Positions 35,401 to 46,200 of a stretch of 64,000 nucleotides of DNA are shown piece by piece. The notes below the pieces were generated by a model. It was not told the origin of the DNA and did not search any database. It saw only the letters and a program-made list of their open reading frames with translations. Every line of letters starts with the position of its first letter. Position 1 is the first letter of the stretch. The position numbers were made by a program, and so were the translations under genes. The DNA comes from Triplophysa rosa (taxonomy: Eukaryota; Chordata; Actinopteri; Cypriniformes; Nemacheilidae): assembly GCF_024868665.1 (NCBI RefSeq), contig NC_079912.1, forward strand, positions 15,917,926-15,981,925, read 5' to 3'.

Positions 35401-36151
35401 GAAGTTTCTTTTTTTTTTCAAGTTTCATCAACTAGTTTAGTTGATATAATAATAAAAACATGTTGATAATATGTTACAATGAAAAATGAACTATTCTCAA
35501 TAGTCATCTTAGACGTTTGGGTCTTACTGTAGATTTGAGCTAAATTAACATGAAATGTGTTCTGTTTTCAGTTATGTGAGGCTGGTAATTTTTCCATCCA
35601 TTGGACTTTAAACAGTTTACAATGTGAAGGTGCCGGTGGGTGAAGTATATCAAATATCTGTGTGAGAACATCTCAGAGTAAACCTGTGATCGACATTTCA
35701 CCTAAACGTGTCCATGTGAACAGGTTCCAAATGTCGGAGATACCCACGGCCATCCAAAAACCCCTTCACGTGGCTGTTTTTCTTTGTGTCATGTCCGAAC
35801 TACACGTATGAGGTAACCATTGCGACCCGTACACACAAACGTAACACACAATCTTCTGTTTGACGCATATTCTCCTCTTTGATTTAACAGGTAGGAGCTT
35901 GGGTGGGCCTTTCCATCATGACCCAGTGTGTTCCAGGTGAGCGAGTGGCCACAAATAAAAAATCTAGATTCCATGTAGAGTCCATTATTTTTAAAGAAAC
36001 GTTACGTATGGTTCATTTTGCAGTGGCTCTCTTTACCCTGGTGGGCTTCGCACAGATGACAATCTGGGCCAGGGGAAAACACAAAACCTACATCAGAGAA
36101 TTTAAGGACTATCCAAATCTCCGCATGCCCATTTTGCCTTTAATCCTCTGA
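29404..36151 (+). CDS. tecrl2: trans-2,3-enoyl-CoA reductase-like protein, complete 13-exon gene
   Basis: Exons 29404-29427, 32462-32512, 32616-32667, 32798-32842, 33873-33976, 34158-34273, 34362-34467, 35016-35088, 35174-35217, 35572-35635, 35724-35812, 35891-35936 and 36024-36151 join in phase to 313 residues (human TECR 308, TECRL 363). An N-terminal ubiquitin-like domain (1-80, [37 protein letters not shown]) precedes a membrane-embedded steroid 5-alpha-reductase-type C-terminal domain ([45 protein letters not shown]). TECR performs the NADPH-dependent last step of very-long-chain fatty acid elongation in the ER. Some residues ([19 protein letters not shown]) are closer to TECRL than to TECR, so I favour the fish paralogue tecrl2. 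Confidence is high for the family and moderate for the symbol. Confidence 0.9.
29428..32461 (+). other. tecrl2: tecrl2 intron 1
   Basis: A 3-kb phase-0 intron between an 8-codon first exon and exon 2. It includes one inverted-repeat MITE at 31108-31350. No other gene or structured feature was recognised. Confidence 0.7.
31108..31350. mobile_element. MITE of the CACTGTAAAA type
   Basis: CATTGTAAAAAAAACATAAT at the left and ATTTTTTTACAGTG at the right are inverted ends. The interior GTTATTTTTTACAGATTTTC, then CACGTATAATG and GCCCCAGC, also occurs in the element at 59064-59337, which defines a family. No clear target duplication. Confidence 0.5.
32939..33349. mobile_element. TTAA-flanked MITE with AAAGTCCC ends
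   Basis: TTAAAGTCCCAGTGAAATTA at the left and GTTCACGGGGACTTTAA at the right form inverted termini bounded by TTAA. The interior includes the GC-rich GGCTTGGGCGGAGCATCCG. It sits in tecrl2 intron 4 (32843-33872). Confidence 0.65.
33394..33775. mobile_element. MITE of the 'cacccaaaaat' family
   Basis: It begins TTAAAGGGACAGTTTACCCA and ends with ATGATGACAGAATTTTAATT, lacking the last terminal bases. The interior has the family's paired segments GAACGCAGAGAAAGATATTT and ATATCTTTCTCTGTGTTCAT. It lies in tecrl2 intron 4, directly after the preceding element. Confidence 0.6.
34518..34808. mobile_element. MITE of the 'cacccaaaaat' family in tecrl2 intron 7
   Basis: The left arm is GATAGTTCACCCAAAAATGA and the right arm TCCATTTTTGGGTGAACTAT, which are inverted repeats. 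The interior reads CATTTACTCACCCTCTTGTC and its inverse. It lies in the 548-bp intron between exons 7 and 8. Confidence 0.65.
35572..36151 (+). CDS. tecrl2: tecrl2 exons 10-13: C-terminal reductase domain
   Basis: These four exons carry the conserved C-terminal half of the steroid-reductase-like fold: [38 protein letters not shown], the membrane segment [15 protein letters not shown] and the basic tail [20 protein letters not shown] ending LPLILstop. The order, exon phases and C-terminus match human TECR. Confidence 0.9.
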
Positions 36152-37049
36152 CCAACATCAGATGTGCCTGTCAGTACATAGTTGAGATCAAAATATCCAG
36201 ATATGATGATCCTGGATAAGAGTGCAGAGACGAAGAGTTCAACAGCTGCATCTAAATGAAGCGGTGTATTGTTATGTTTACAACGGTGTGTCACATGGGA
36301 TGTTATATTAGCCGAGTGAATTAGATTAGCGGCTTCCATATTTGGGTTGGTTAAATTAGGCTTTTAAAACAACAGACTAATCTGCAATATTGATATCTAC
36401 CTCTGTTGGCAAATGTCAACACCTACCTTTAACAGATGGAGACACAGAGCCACATCAGTGAAGACATTAAAATGTTGATCTTTATATTTTAAATGAAAAA
36501 GACATCATTTTTCCTGACAAAAAAATGCATTTTTTAGGATTTAGTCAAAAGGTAGCGTTAAAGGGACAGTTCACCCACTTCTGGGCGAAGTGTTCTTTAA
36601 TAGTTTTATTTTAGCGCATTTTAACAAATGACTAAGCAACTTTCTACAGGTACTTTCCAGCTTTCTAGTATAGAAATGACAAAACTGAACATTTCAAGTC
36701 AAGCATTCAGTTCAATTACCGTTTGTAAATACACTAGGAATTATTAAGACCATGTGCAACGTTTCACATAATGCAATGTGCATTTAAAAAACAGCAATAA
36801 AACCGATTGCATCATTTGATTTGTTTTTATAACAAAAATCTTTGTAAAAAAAAGAAATAAAGTGCTAAAGTATTCAGAACACTAACGCTTTGTCTGTTTT
36901 GTACCATTTTTAGTCGTATTTCTAAGAAGGCCAAGTGAAGAAAGTGTGCAAAGCAGATGCATGAGAATACTAAGAGTTTAAAATCGGTTCCTTATCTTTT
37001 CTTCGGCACTCCAACAATTTGACATGTCAGAACAAACGGCTGCATGTTT
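36152..37049. other. convergent 3' ends of tecrl2 and abca4
   Basis: 898 bp separate the stop codon of tecrl2 (+) from that of abca4 (-). AATAAA at 36856-36861 could end tecrl2. For the minus strand the inverse of AATAAA (TTTATT) occurs at 36605-36610, so the two 3' UTRs could overlap. A fragment TTAAAGGGACAGTTCACCCA of the common MITE is at about 36560. Confidence 0.55.
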
Positions 37050-38396
37050 TCAGCTTTTGGTTTTTGCAGGAAACACCCTCATGTCCCGTCGGGCACCGGC
37101 AGCCCTCGGGTGTAACACGATGGTCTCTTCCTCTCCGGACTGCTGCTTGGCAAAATTCACAAATACCTTCAGAAGAACAAATCAAGAGAGCGAGACTATC
37201 AAGACTCTGGTGATCTCTCCATTGCATTTGTCACATGCAGGCATAGAAACAAATTGTAGTGGTCACATGATGGATGCCTCAACTGGACCGTCCTATTCTA
37301 CACTTGTCTGATTTAGGACGGCTTGTCTCGGAACGGCAAAACTACATCAAAGATAACATTACATCACCTATGATGTAATACATTTCTGTGTTTTGGACTA
37401 CAATAAAAACATCACAGTCCTCTCAAGCTGCGTTCCCACCAAACCTGAATGAAGCGCTAAGCGCGAGTGATTTACATGTTAAGTCAATGCAAAGACGCGA
37501 TAGGACATCCTGGCGGCGCGAATTGAGCGTTTCGGGCGTTTGACGCGCATAAGCGAATCGCGCGAGTTGAAAAATCTGAACTTTGGAGGACAAAATCATC
37601 ACAAGAAAGTGAGTTAGGAGGTCGGACAATCTGGTAAGTTGTAAAAAACGATCTTTACTCAATTTGAGCTATATATATACGAGACTGGAGCCACCTGTCA
37701 GAAGCCCCTCCCATCACGCGAATTCGCATCTGTTCTGAAGTGAATTTCACGTGCGAATGAAGCGAATAAACTCAAAATGTTCAAGCGTCCAACTATGCGC
37801 GAATAGCGCGATTCATTCACGCAAGTCGCGTTTGGTGGGAACGCTCAGTAAGGTTTATAACTCACCAAGAATAGAGAGAAAGGCGATCCTCTCAAATACT
37901 TCTGTAATTGTCTTTTAATAGAAACAGATTTGTATTAATTACCTGATCCAGGGTTGTTTGGGAAACCGAGTAATCTTCTATATTCAGCCTCTCCTTGTTT
38001 GCCAATACAACCTGGAAGATTTTGGCGAGGGAGGAGGTAGAGATCTCATACTGCAGAGTATTAAAGTGCTTCTCTCGCTGTATACAGCCTGGAAATGTGC
38101 TCTCCATAAACGCCTCAGCCGGGTTCAGATCCGGTGCGAGACCCGCTTTGGCAGCCCTGATTTTCATGGTGACCACGTATCCATCACCAAATCTGAGAGG
38201 TTCGGTCATCAGAAATTCAAGCAACATATCAACATATGTAGGAGGTGCATATATTACAGATAGTATATGGTGCAGCACTAAAATGCTGAAGTAGATTTCA
38301 TACTTGTATTTAAGGTGCTGGATGGAGCCGAGACACTTGAACGTTCCATTCACCATGATGGCCAGTCGAGTGCATAGAGCTTCACATTCCTCCATG
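37050..38396 (-). CDS. abca4: abca4 exons 47-49: regulatory domain 2 and C-terminus
   Basis: Exon 47 (93 nt) begins [20 protein letters not shown]. Exon 48 (250 nt) includes [40 protein letters not shown] and [12 protein letters not shown]. Exon 49 starts with [14 protein letters not shown], the C-terminal VFVNFA motif shared with ABCA1, then [20 protein letters not shown], Ser and TGA (37050-37052). Lengths of exons 47 and 48 equal human; the tail after LHPRAAGA is diverged. Confidence 0.95.
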
Positions 38397-41300
38397 CTGT
38401 TGATTAAAAACACAACCAATATTATTGTATTAAAAAATTATAATTACATTAATAAATGAATAATTTTGCAGACCCTACTTAAATTGATAAATGTGCCCAT
38501 TTAACCACACTTTGGGGAAAAAATGTCTATACATATAAGCAAAACCTGTGTGTGTGTATTCTTGCCTGTGTGAGGTGAGGACCACAGCCCTCCCATCCTG
38601 AATCACGCTCATGATGGAGTTCCAGAGGAACCTGCGAGACTGGGGATCCATACCTGTTGTTGGTTCATCCTATTAAACACATCCATTTAGCCACTAACAA
38701 TCAGCCACTCATCCCTTTCTGAGATTAACAGCACAGACGGCTCTTACCAGGAGCAGAAGAGCTGGACAGCCAATCATTGCAATGGCTGTGGAGAGTTTCC
38801 TCTTGTTTCCTCCACTATAAGTGCCTGCACTGCAGCCCGCATACTCGCATAAACCCAGCTTCTGGATTCCCCATTCAGCCACCTGCAACAAAGAAAGATC
38901 AGTGAGTGAGTGAGTGAGTGAGTGAAAGTGAAAGTGAAAGTGAAAGAGTGAGTGATAATGGAATAGAGAAGTCTCACTCTGTTGATCTCTGATTCTGGGA
39001 CTCCTCTGAGTCGTGCGTACAGATGCAGATGTTCTCTGCCTGTCAGAAGGTCATCTATAGCATCATACTGAGGACAGTAGCCCATGTTTTGGTGCACATC
39101 CAAAATGTTGGTCAGAATGCTGGAGAGTAAGAATGATTGCTTTCAAACAGGTCCTGAACACTATTTCTGCCCTAACCTTTGCCAAATCTAAATGCTGACA
39201 AAAATGCATAAATAAACAGAAAAACACTGACACTGTGTTATAGTTACTCGTACCTGTAACCAGTCACGGCAGCCTCTCCTGCAGTAACATCTATGTCTCC
39301 AGTCAGCATTTTGAACATGGTTGATTTTCCAGCACCATTTACACCCAAAAGCCCAAAGCACTGAGGGAGAATAAAAAAAAGCTAATACAAAACGCTTACA
39401 ACAGTCACAGTAATATACTGTGTGTCCACCGGTTACCTCTCCTGGAGACACCCCCACACATATTCTGTCCACCGCTGGTCTAACTGTTCCAGTATATGTC
39501 TGTAAAGTGAGAAACCACATTCACAGTCTGTGTTTCCCATAATGCACCAGTGTAGAGTGGGCAGATGTACCTTTGATAGGTCTTTAACCTGAAGGATGTC
39601 ACCGGTACTCCCGCCTTTATAAATCCTCTCTCTCTCCTTGGCCACATCCACATCTTCATCAGTTACTGGCGGCTTTCTGTAATCTGACATCCTGTTAGAG
39701 AGATGCACACAACATTTTACTCTATCTGTATAAGATGTAGATAGAATGTGTAGGTTAATGATAAGCATTATGTATCTAAATTAGTAGAGCATCGCGTTAG
39801 AAGCACAAGGGTCATGGATTTGGTGGTAACATAAACACTGACAAAATATGTCCTAGACTAAATTATAGACTTTCATCGCCTGGATTTTGTGCATCGAGAT
39901 TGTATTTCCTCTCACCAGTGTTCCAGGAAGAATCGGTGCTGAATCAAGATGTTCAGGATGAAATACACAAACCCCTCTATTGCCATGAAAGTCACGTTTT
40001 TCCCCACAAAGTCCCAGCTGAATGGATCCAAGCTAAAGTCTTCACCTGAGATAAACATGAAGAAATTAGTTTACACTTGTTCATGAAAATAGACAAAGAC
40101 TGGTTCTATTAAGCTAGGATAAAACAACGCATAAAGTGCATTTACCTAACATTATTTTGTGTTGAGTAAATGCCAGAATTAAAGGGATATTTCACCCAAA
40201 AATAAAAAATTCTGTCATGATTTACTCACCCTCACGTTGTTCCAAACCTATATGACTTTCTTCTGGAGAACACAAAAGAAGATATTTTGAAGAATGTTGG
40301 TAACCAAACAACATTGTCCCCGTTGACTTTCATTGTATGGACACAAAACCACTGAGACATTTCTCAAAATATCTTATTTTGTGTTCCACAGAAAAAAAGA
40401 GTCATATCCTCGTTTTAAATGACATTTGGTAAAAAAATGACCGATTTTTTATTTTTGGGTGAAGCGTTCTTTTAACATTGAAGTGAACTGTCCCTTTAAA
40501 GAATAAACTAAGAGGAGCATGGTAGAAAGCAGTATTTTACATGCCGTTAAAACAAATTAAAATAAAGACATTGAGTAGCAGTGTTGGGCAGTAACGCGTT
40601 ACTGTAGTTTGATTACATTTTTGGTAACGGAGAAATTTAACACGTTATAATTCCTAAAATAGTAATTAGATTATAGTTCCAAGCCCAGGTAACTATACGT
40701 TACAGCTGCGTTACATTACGAAATACGTTACGTTACGAAATAGCTTTTTCAAAGTCTGGATGCCTGCCTGTCGCATCCACGACGTCATCAAACTGAAACG
40801 CACCTGCACGGAAAGTACTACCAAAGCCACTCCATGGAAAGTCTGCCACCTTAAGCTAAAAACTCGTAACGGCCAGTGCTATCGCCGCGCGGAACGCAGG
40901 CAAGGAGACTAGACACCGGATATGATTGGCTGAGGTGCCTCTCGTGATCGATGTTAGCCTTTATGCTCCAATTGTAAGTATTACAGACCCATACATCTCC
41001 CTATCACAAGACAATCTTTGGTACTACCAGCGAAAACAAACTCAGCATGGAGAGAGAAACGTATGCGTTCTGTAGCTGGAAATACAATCATTATTTTGAG
41101 TTTATTTCTGTCAAAGGCAAGAACATTGTTGTGCATTGTCGGTCATGTGGAGGTAAGCAAAACCCTCTCTCCTGCGAAAAACAACCTGAAAGGGCAGTAC
41201 GGCACGGTTAAACGTCTGCAGAAAGTGACGTCACCGGGCACGGAGAGAAATAAATCAACTTCTACTGTCGAGTGCCAGGCTGCTATTAGCAACATGTTAT

Positions 41301-43154
41301 GTTTTGTCAGACTAGTTTGTGCTGCTCTAACGCTGTTATATTTGTTAAATGGCGGAGAAATCATCATAGAAATATGCAGAAGCAGTAGTTAAGATATACA
41401 AGTTATAAGAAACTAAGGAGAGACTTTTTACATTATGGAGTATGCAGGTTTAGAAATACTAGTTAACGTATGAAAAAATGCTTTAAGTTAAAATGTCACA
41501 GAGTTTAATTATTATTATTATTTATGACAGGCTTTGGTATGGAATAAGCAGAAAGAATGTAATAAAATAATTAAAGATGAGATAAAGTAGAGTATGCACT
41601 TCCCAATAAAGTTTAGTCTTGAGAAGGCTAAAGAGGTTATTTAGTGTTTTTGAGGGGTGGGGGGTAGTAATGTAACGAGTAATGTAACGAGTAGTGTAAC
41701 TAATTAATTTTGAAATAAAGTAATCAGACCAGTAACTTGATTATTTTTAAAAGGAGTAATCAGTAATTTAATTACATTTCCAGAGTAACTTGCCCAACAC
41801 TGTTGAGTAGTCTTGTCTGGAGATTAGCTTAAGCCCATGTCTGATCCGCCAGTTATTTAAAACGAGCGTGGCATTAGCTGCAATGTGAATCTCCCCTGTA
41901 TACAAGGTTGTGCGGTGTTATATGTCCATCATGTCGACAGTGAGATTGAAGCGCCAGTGACTGTCGGATCACAGGGTCCAAACCTTGCCAGGGGTCAGTC
42001 TTAGGTTGCTCGCGGCAGCCTCAAAACAAGCATCTGAAATGCAAGACTCACCAAAGCGTGCATACACATCCATCACCGCCTGGTTCATCGCCATGTCAAT
42101 GAGCCCGCGGCCCAAACAGAAGTGAGGAAAGGCGAGCAGGGCTTTTTTCAGCACCTGGTTACACTTATACAGAGCCTGTGAAGATAACCAACCACCATCA
42201 GATGAAGCGACTAAAATATTTTGAATGCTGGGAGTGTTTTGTATTTTCACCTCTGTGCTATCAAACAAGTCCAAGATAAACGTGACGGCACTGCTGTTGA
42301 TGCCAATGAACAGGTTGATGCAGGAGAGAGAGACGTACGCGGTGCTTGGCACATTAAACAGGTATGACATCGGATACATCAGTGGCGTTACCGACCAGCT
42401 GCGCAACACAGGAGCAAAAAAAAGATTTTAAAAGACTCGTGCACATTCGAGAAATCACATTAGCATTTATAATGATGTAAATATTTCACTTTCAGATAAA
42501 ATGTTAAATTCCACTTCTAATTCTGTAGATGCTGTCCGTTTCCTTTACCAATCTTCAGAATCAATGTTTGTGCATTTTGATCCAAAAACAGGACAGACCT
42601 AAATATGCAAAGACTGTTTTTGCCGCTAGAAGTGTCAACAGATCATTAGAATGATATTTCTGTTACCCATAAAGCATCAGCAGAGCTATCAGGGCTTGTA
42701 AGTTGGCAGGCGAGGTGTAGCATTTCTTGTCAAATGCAAGAAAAATCCCCACGACCATCGCTGCGCTGACAGCATAGTTTACCTGAGGTGAGAGGAGAAG
42801 AGCAATATGACATTTTTACCAGAAGACTACTGTAGTAGTTTGCTGAAAAGTCAAGTCACAACCAATTTATATATAGATGGTTTCATCAGATGCATGTGCC
42901 TGGCTCGAAGTTAAAGGAGCCATTCTTTTGCTGTTTTTGAGGCTTTGATTATGTTTTTTGGGTGTTTAACAGTGGATGTTCATGTTTCTAATTTCAAAAA
43001 ACGCTTTATATTTCACATATTTTAAGTCTATTGTTCACCGCTGTCCCTCTTCTAACAAAACGACTGGATTTCTTCCGGTCTATATAAAGGCCATCCTTCT
43101 GAAACGCTCTGATTGGTAAAGCTGACCAGGTCTGTCATGATTGGTTGCCCGCTT

Positions 43155-43217
<63 letters not shown>

Positions 43218-46200
43218 GCGTGTGCGTGTGCGAAGATGTCCCACCCATTTCAGTCCCCCTCTCAGTGCACGTGTATTCATAAACTTTGGCTTTTAGCAAT
43301 AAACGGTAACAATGGCGTCAACTTCACTTCATCAGTTAAACACATGCGGATCGATCAAAGTGTAACGGAGGTATGCTAGTGCATGTGCAAACGTCAATCT
43401 TTGTTAGAGATCGCAATTTTTTTCCCTACTATGCCGAGGGAAATGACACGGGACCCAATGGCGTCAGACCGGTTATATTAATTGACACTAATAACAGAAG
43501 CGTTAGTTTTGCCTTTTTATATTGGACCCGAGTTGGGTAATAAAACAAGCAGACTTGACCAGGAGACATTTGCAAGCAGGACTTCAAAGGACGTTTCATA
43601 GAAGTGTTTTAGAGGTATGCGCACACACACACAATAGCAGTGTATTACACAGAACAGCTTTCACAGCCGATGTTAAAGTCATGGAAGCTGTTATTTGACC
43701 GTTGGTCATCTTAGAATGTGTGTAGCTGAATGCTTATTACCAGCTGTAGGACTGTGATGAAAGTGAAAGTTGCGCAGCTCAGTCCAATGTTTACAATCTC
43801 TGAGAACCAAACACTACTCCAGCGGCTCTTCCTCTTCTCTAAGGAAGGCCTCGCCCCTTTTTTGGTGTATTCCTTTGGGCGGAGGTTAATAAAAGCACTC
43901 GAAATAGTGACATCATTTACCCGGGAAGTATAGGGCTGTAGACATATTCCAGCCGTTCTCTGTAGTCCTTGAAAAGCGAATTCTGTTAAAGACAATATCT
44001 CGCTTGGCACTGAACTTTGAGCTTTATCATTTTGCAGATATTGTTTATGCTCTAACAGCAACATTACACACTAACTAAAGTTTGAAAATGTGATCACGGC
44101 TCCTTTAACTTCCGGTCTTGTTGATCGGTCTGGCTAGTGGCTAATAATATAAATATTTATATTTTATTCAATTTATAATCGTATTCATATTTTATTGTAT
44201 AATAATTGTATTAAATAAACAATTTGTTGAATGTATTTGTGTTTTAATTTGATTAAATAAACAATTCGTTGAATGGGTCGTGTAACTTTTAGCATTTAAG
44301 TTTAGCCATGACGGCTCTTCTACTGGTAACCCAAAATAATACTAGCTAGACATACTTTTAACTTGCAAGCTAATGTAATTTATTTCTTGCTTGTTATCAG
44401 AAGTCATCTCCAGGGACTCTATTCTCTGGGCCACAAAAGCGCATGCGCAGTAGCATTTGTTTATTTTGTTGCTTTGGAATCATCTATAGAATATAAAACG
44501 TGTATATTGTTGATAAAGCAAGTACAAACTTACCATATCCCAGAAGAAGTTAGAAGTCCAGTAGATAAGAGGACTGACCCCACTTACAAACTGCAGGTGT
44601 TTGGCCTGAGTCACTCTCTCCTGGATCAGATAGAGCACAAAACTGGCCGGTACAAAGGACATGGCAAATATCACGCAGATGGCGACCACTGCATCCACTG
44701 AGGTGGTCAGTCTGATAGAACGAGAGAGTTAATTCAGATAATGCAGTAGAGTGTTTCAATACAAACATTTTAGTTTAGGGAAATTAACTGTGGTATTATT
44801 ATAGTAAAAGTATAGAAACCATGTTTCTTGGACTGATTACAAATCATATAAACATAGTTTACATATAATGAAGTCTACAAGTATAATGGTAAAACTATTG
44901 TTACTATAGTGAGACCATGGTAAATTTGTGGTTGCTATTGCTTGACTTTAAATAAAACCAAAAAACTATAGTATAGTATTACTATAGTTAAAACGTGGTT
45001 ACTTTTTGGGTTATTAAAATCAGTATTCATCCTTTTACCATTTAAATCATTATCATTTTTAAATTAAGTTTAATATAGTCAAACTACACTATAAAAAACT
45101 GCTAAAATAGAAAAAAGTACCATTATTTTGTTTGTATGTTATATTTGCATTTTAGCATTAACGGAAATGTCTGGCAGAAAATGACCAGTACATTTTCAGT
45201 TATTTTTTTAACAGTGTAAATATTATAAATATATATATTTTTAAACTTAAGTAGAAATTTTTACTCGGATATAAACTGAAATGTTGTTGAGGCACTAAAA
45301 TCATTAACTAAAATGTAATAAAAACTAAACTAAAACTAAAACAAATTAATCTTTTATAGCAACATAAAAAATGCATTATAAAATGACAAAAGCAAAAATG
45401 ACATATATAAAATGAAAAGCATTAAATATTGCAACAAAAAAGTAACTAAAATTAACATAAAAACTATAAATATGAAAATAAAAACTCATTCAAAATATTA
45501 ATAAAATTATAACAAACAAAACTCTGCTGAAAATAGGATAAATAGGCCTATACTTGTAAGGCAAATGTGCATAAGATAATGTCATTTGTCAGCTGAAATG
45601 CTGAATTAATCACCTAATTAATTGTTTGTTAGACAGCTTGATTTAAGGTATATAACTCTGAAGTCTCATTTGCATATGCATGTTATGTAAATCTACAAGT
45701 ATATCACTGTAAAACTTTGCTGTAGTTTTGCAGCAGGTTTGCCAGTAATTTACTGTAGATTTAATTATCTTCCTTTTAGTACGGTTTTCAATTTGAGTTA
45801 AACGTTACTTTAACCAAAATTAAAACACTTTGACTTTTGAGATTCAAAATGAGCAAGAAGAGATTATGGCATTAGCACAGCAACACTGCAAAAAAACCAC
45901 ATTCTTCCAAAGCACCTTTGTCTTGTTTTTTAGTCAAAATATTTGAAACTTCTTAAATTACGATACATTTACATAACAAGAAAAGTGACCCAAGATAAAA
46001 AGTCTTGTTTCATAAAAGAAAATATAAGAAATAGGTAAGTTTATGTTTAAAACAAAATTGTAAATTAAATATACAGTAAGTTACTGGCGAACCTGCTGCA
46101 AAACTACAGCAAAGTTTTACAGTGTGTTTAAAGAATCTTTACAGTATGTAGCTTACCGCAAACAATAGAAAAATACTAATTAAGAATATTTTCTTTCAAT

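Noticed and set aside
41018..41392. 124-codon open frame inside the hAT element
   Set aside because: The frame with BED-finger similarity is a different one (41047-41211). This longer frame looks incidental.
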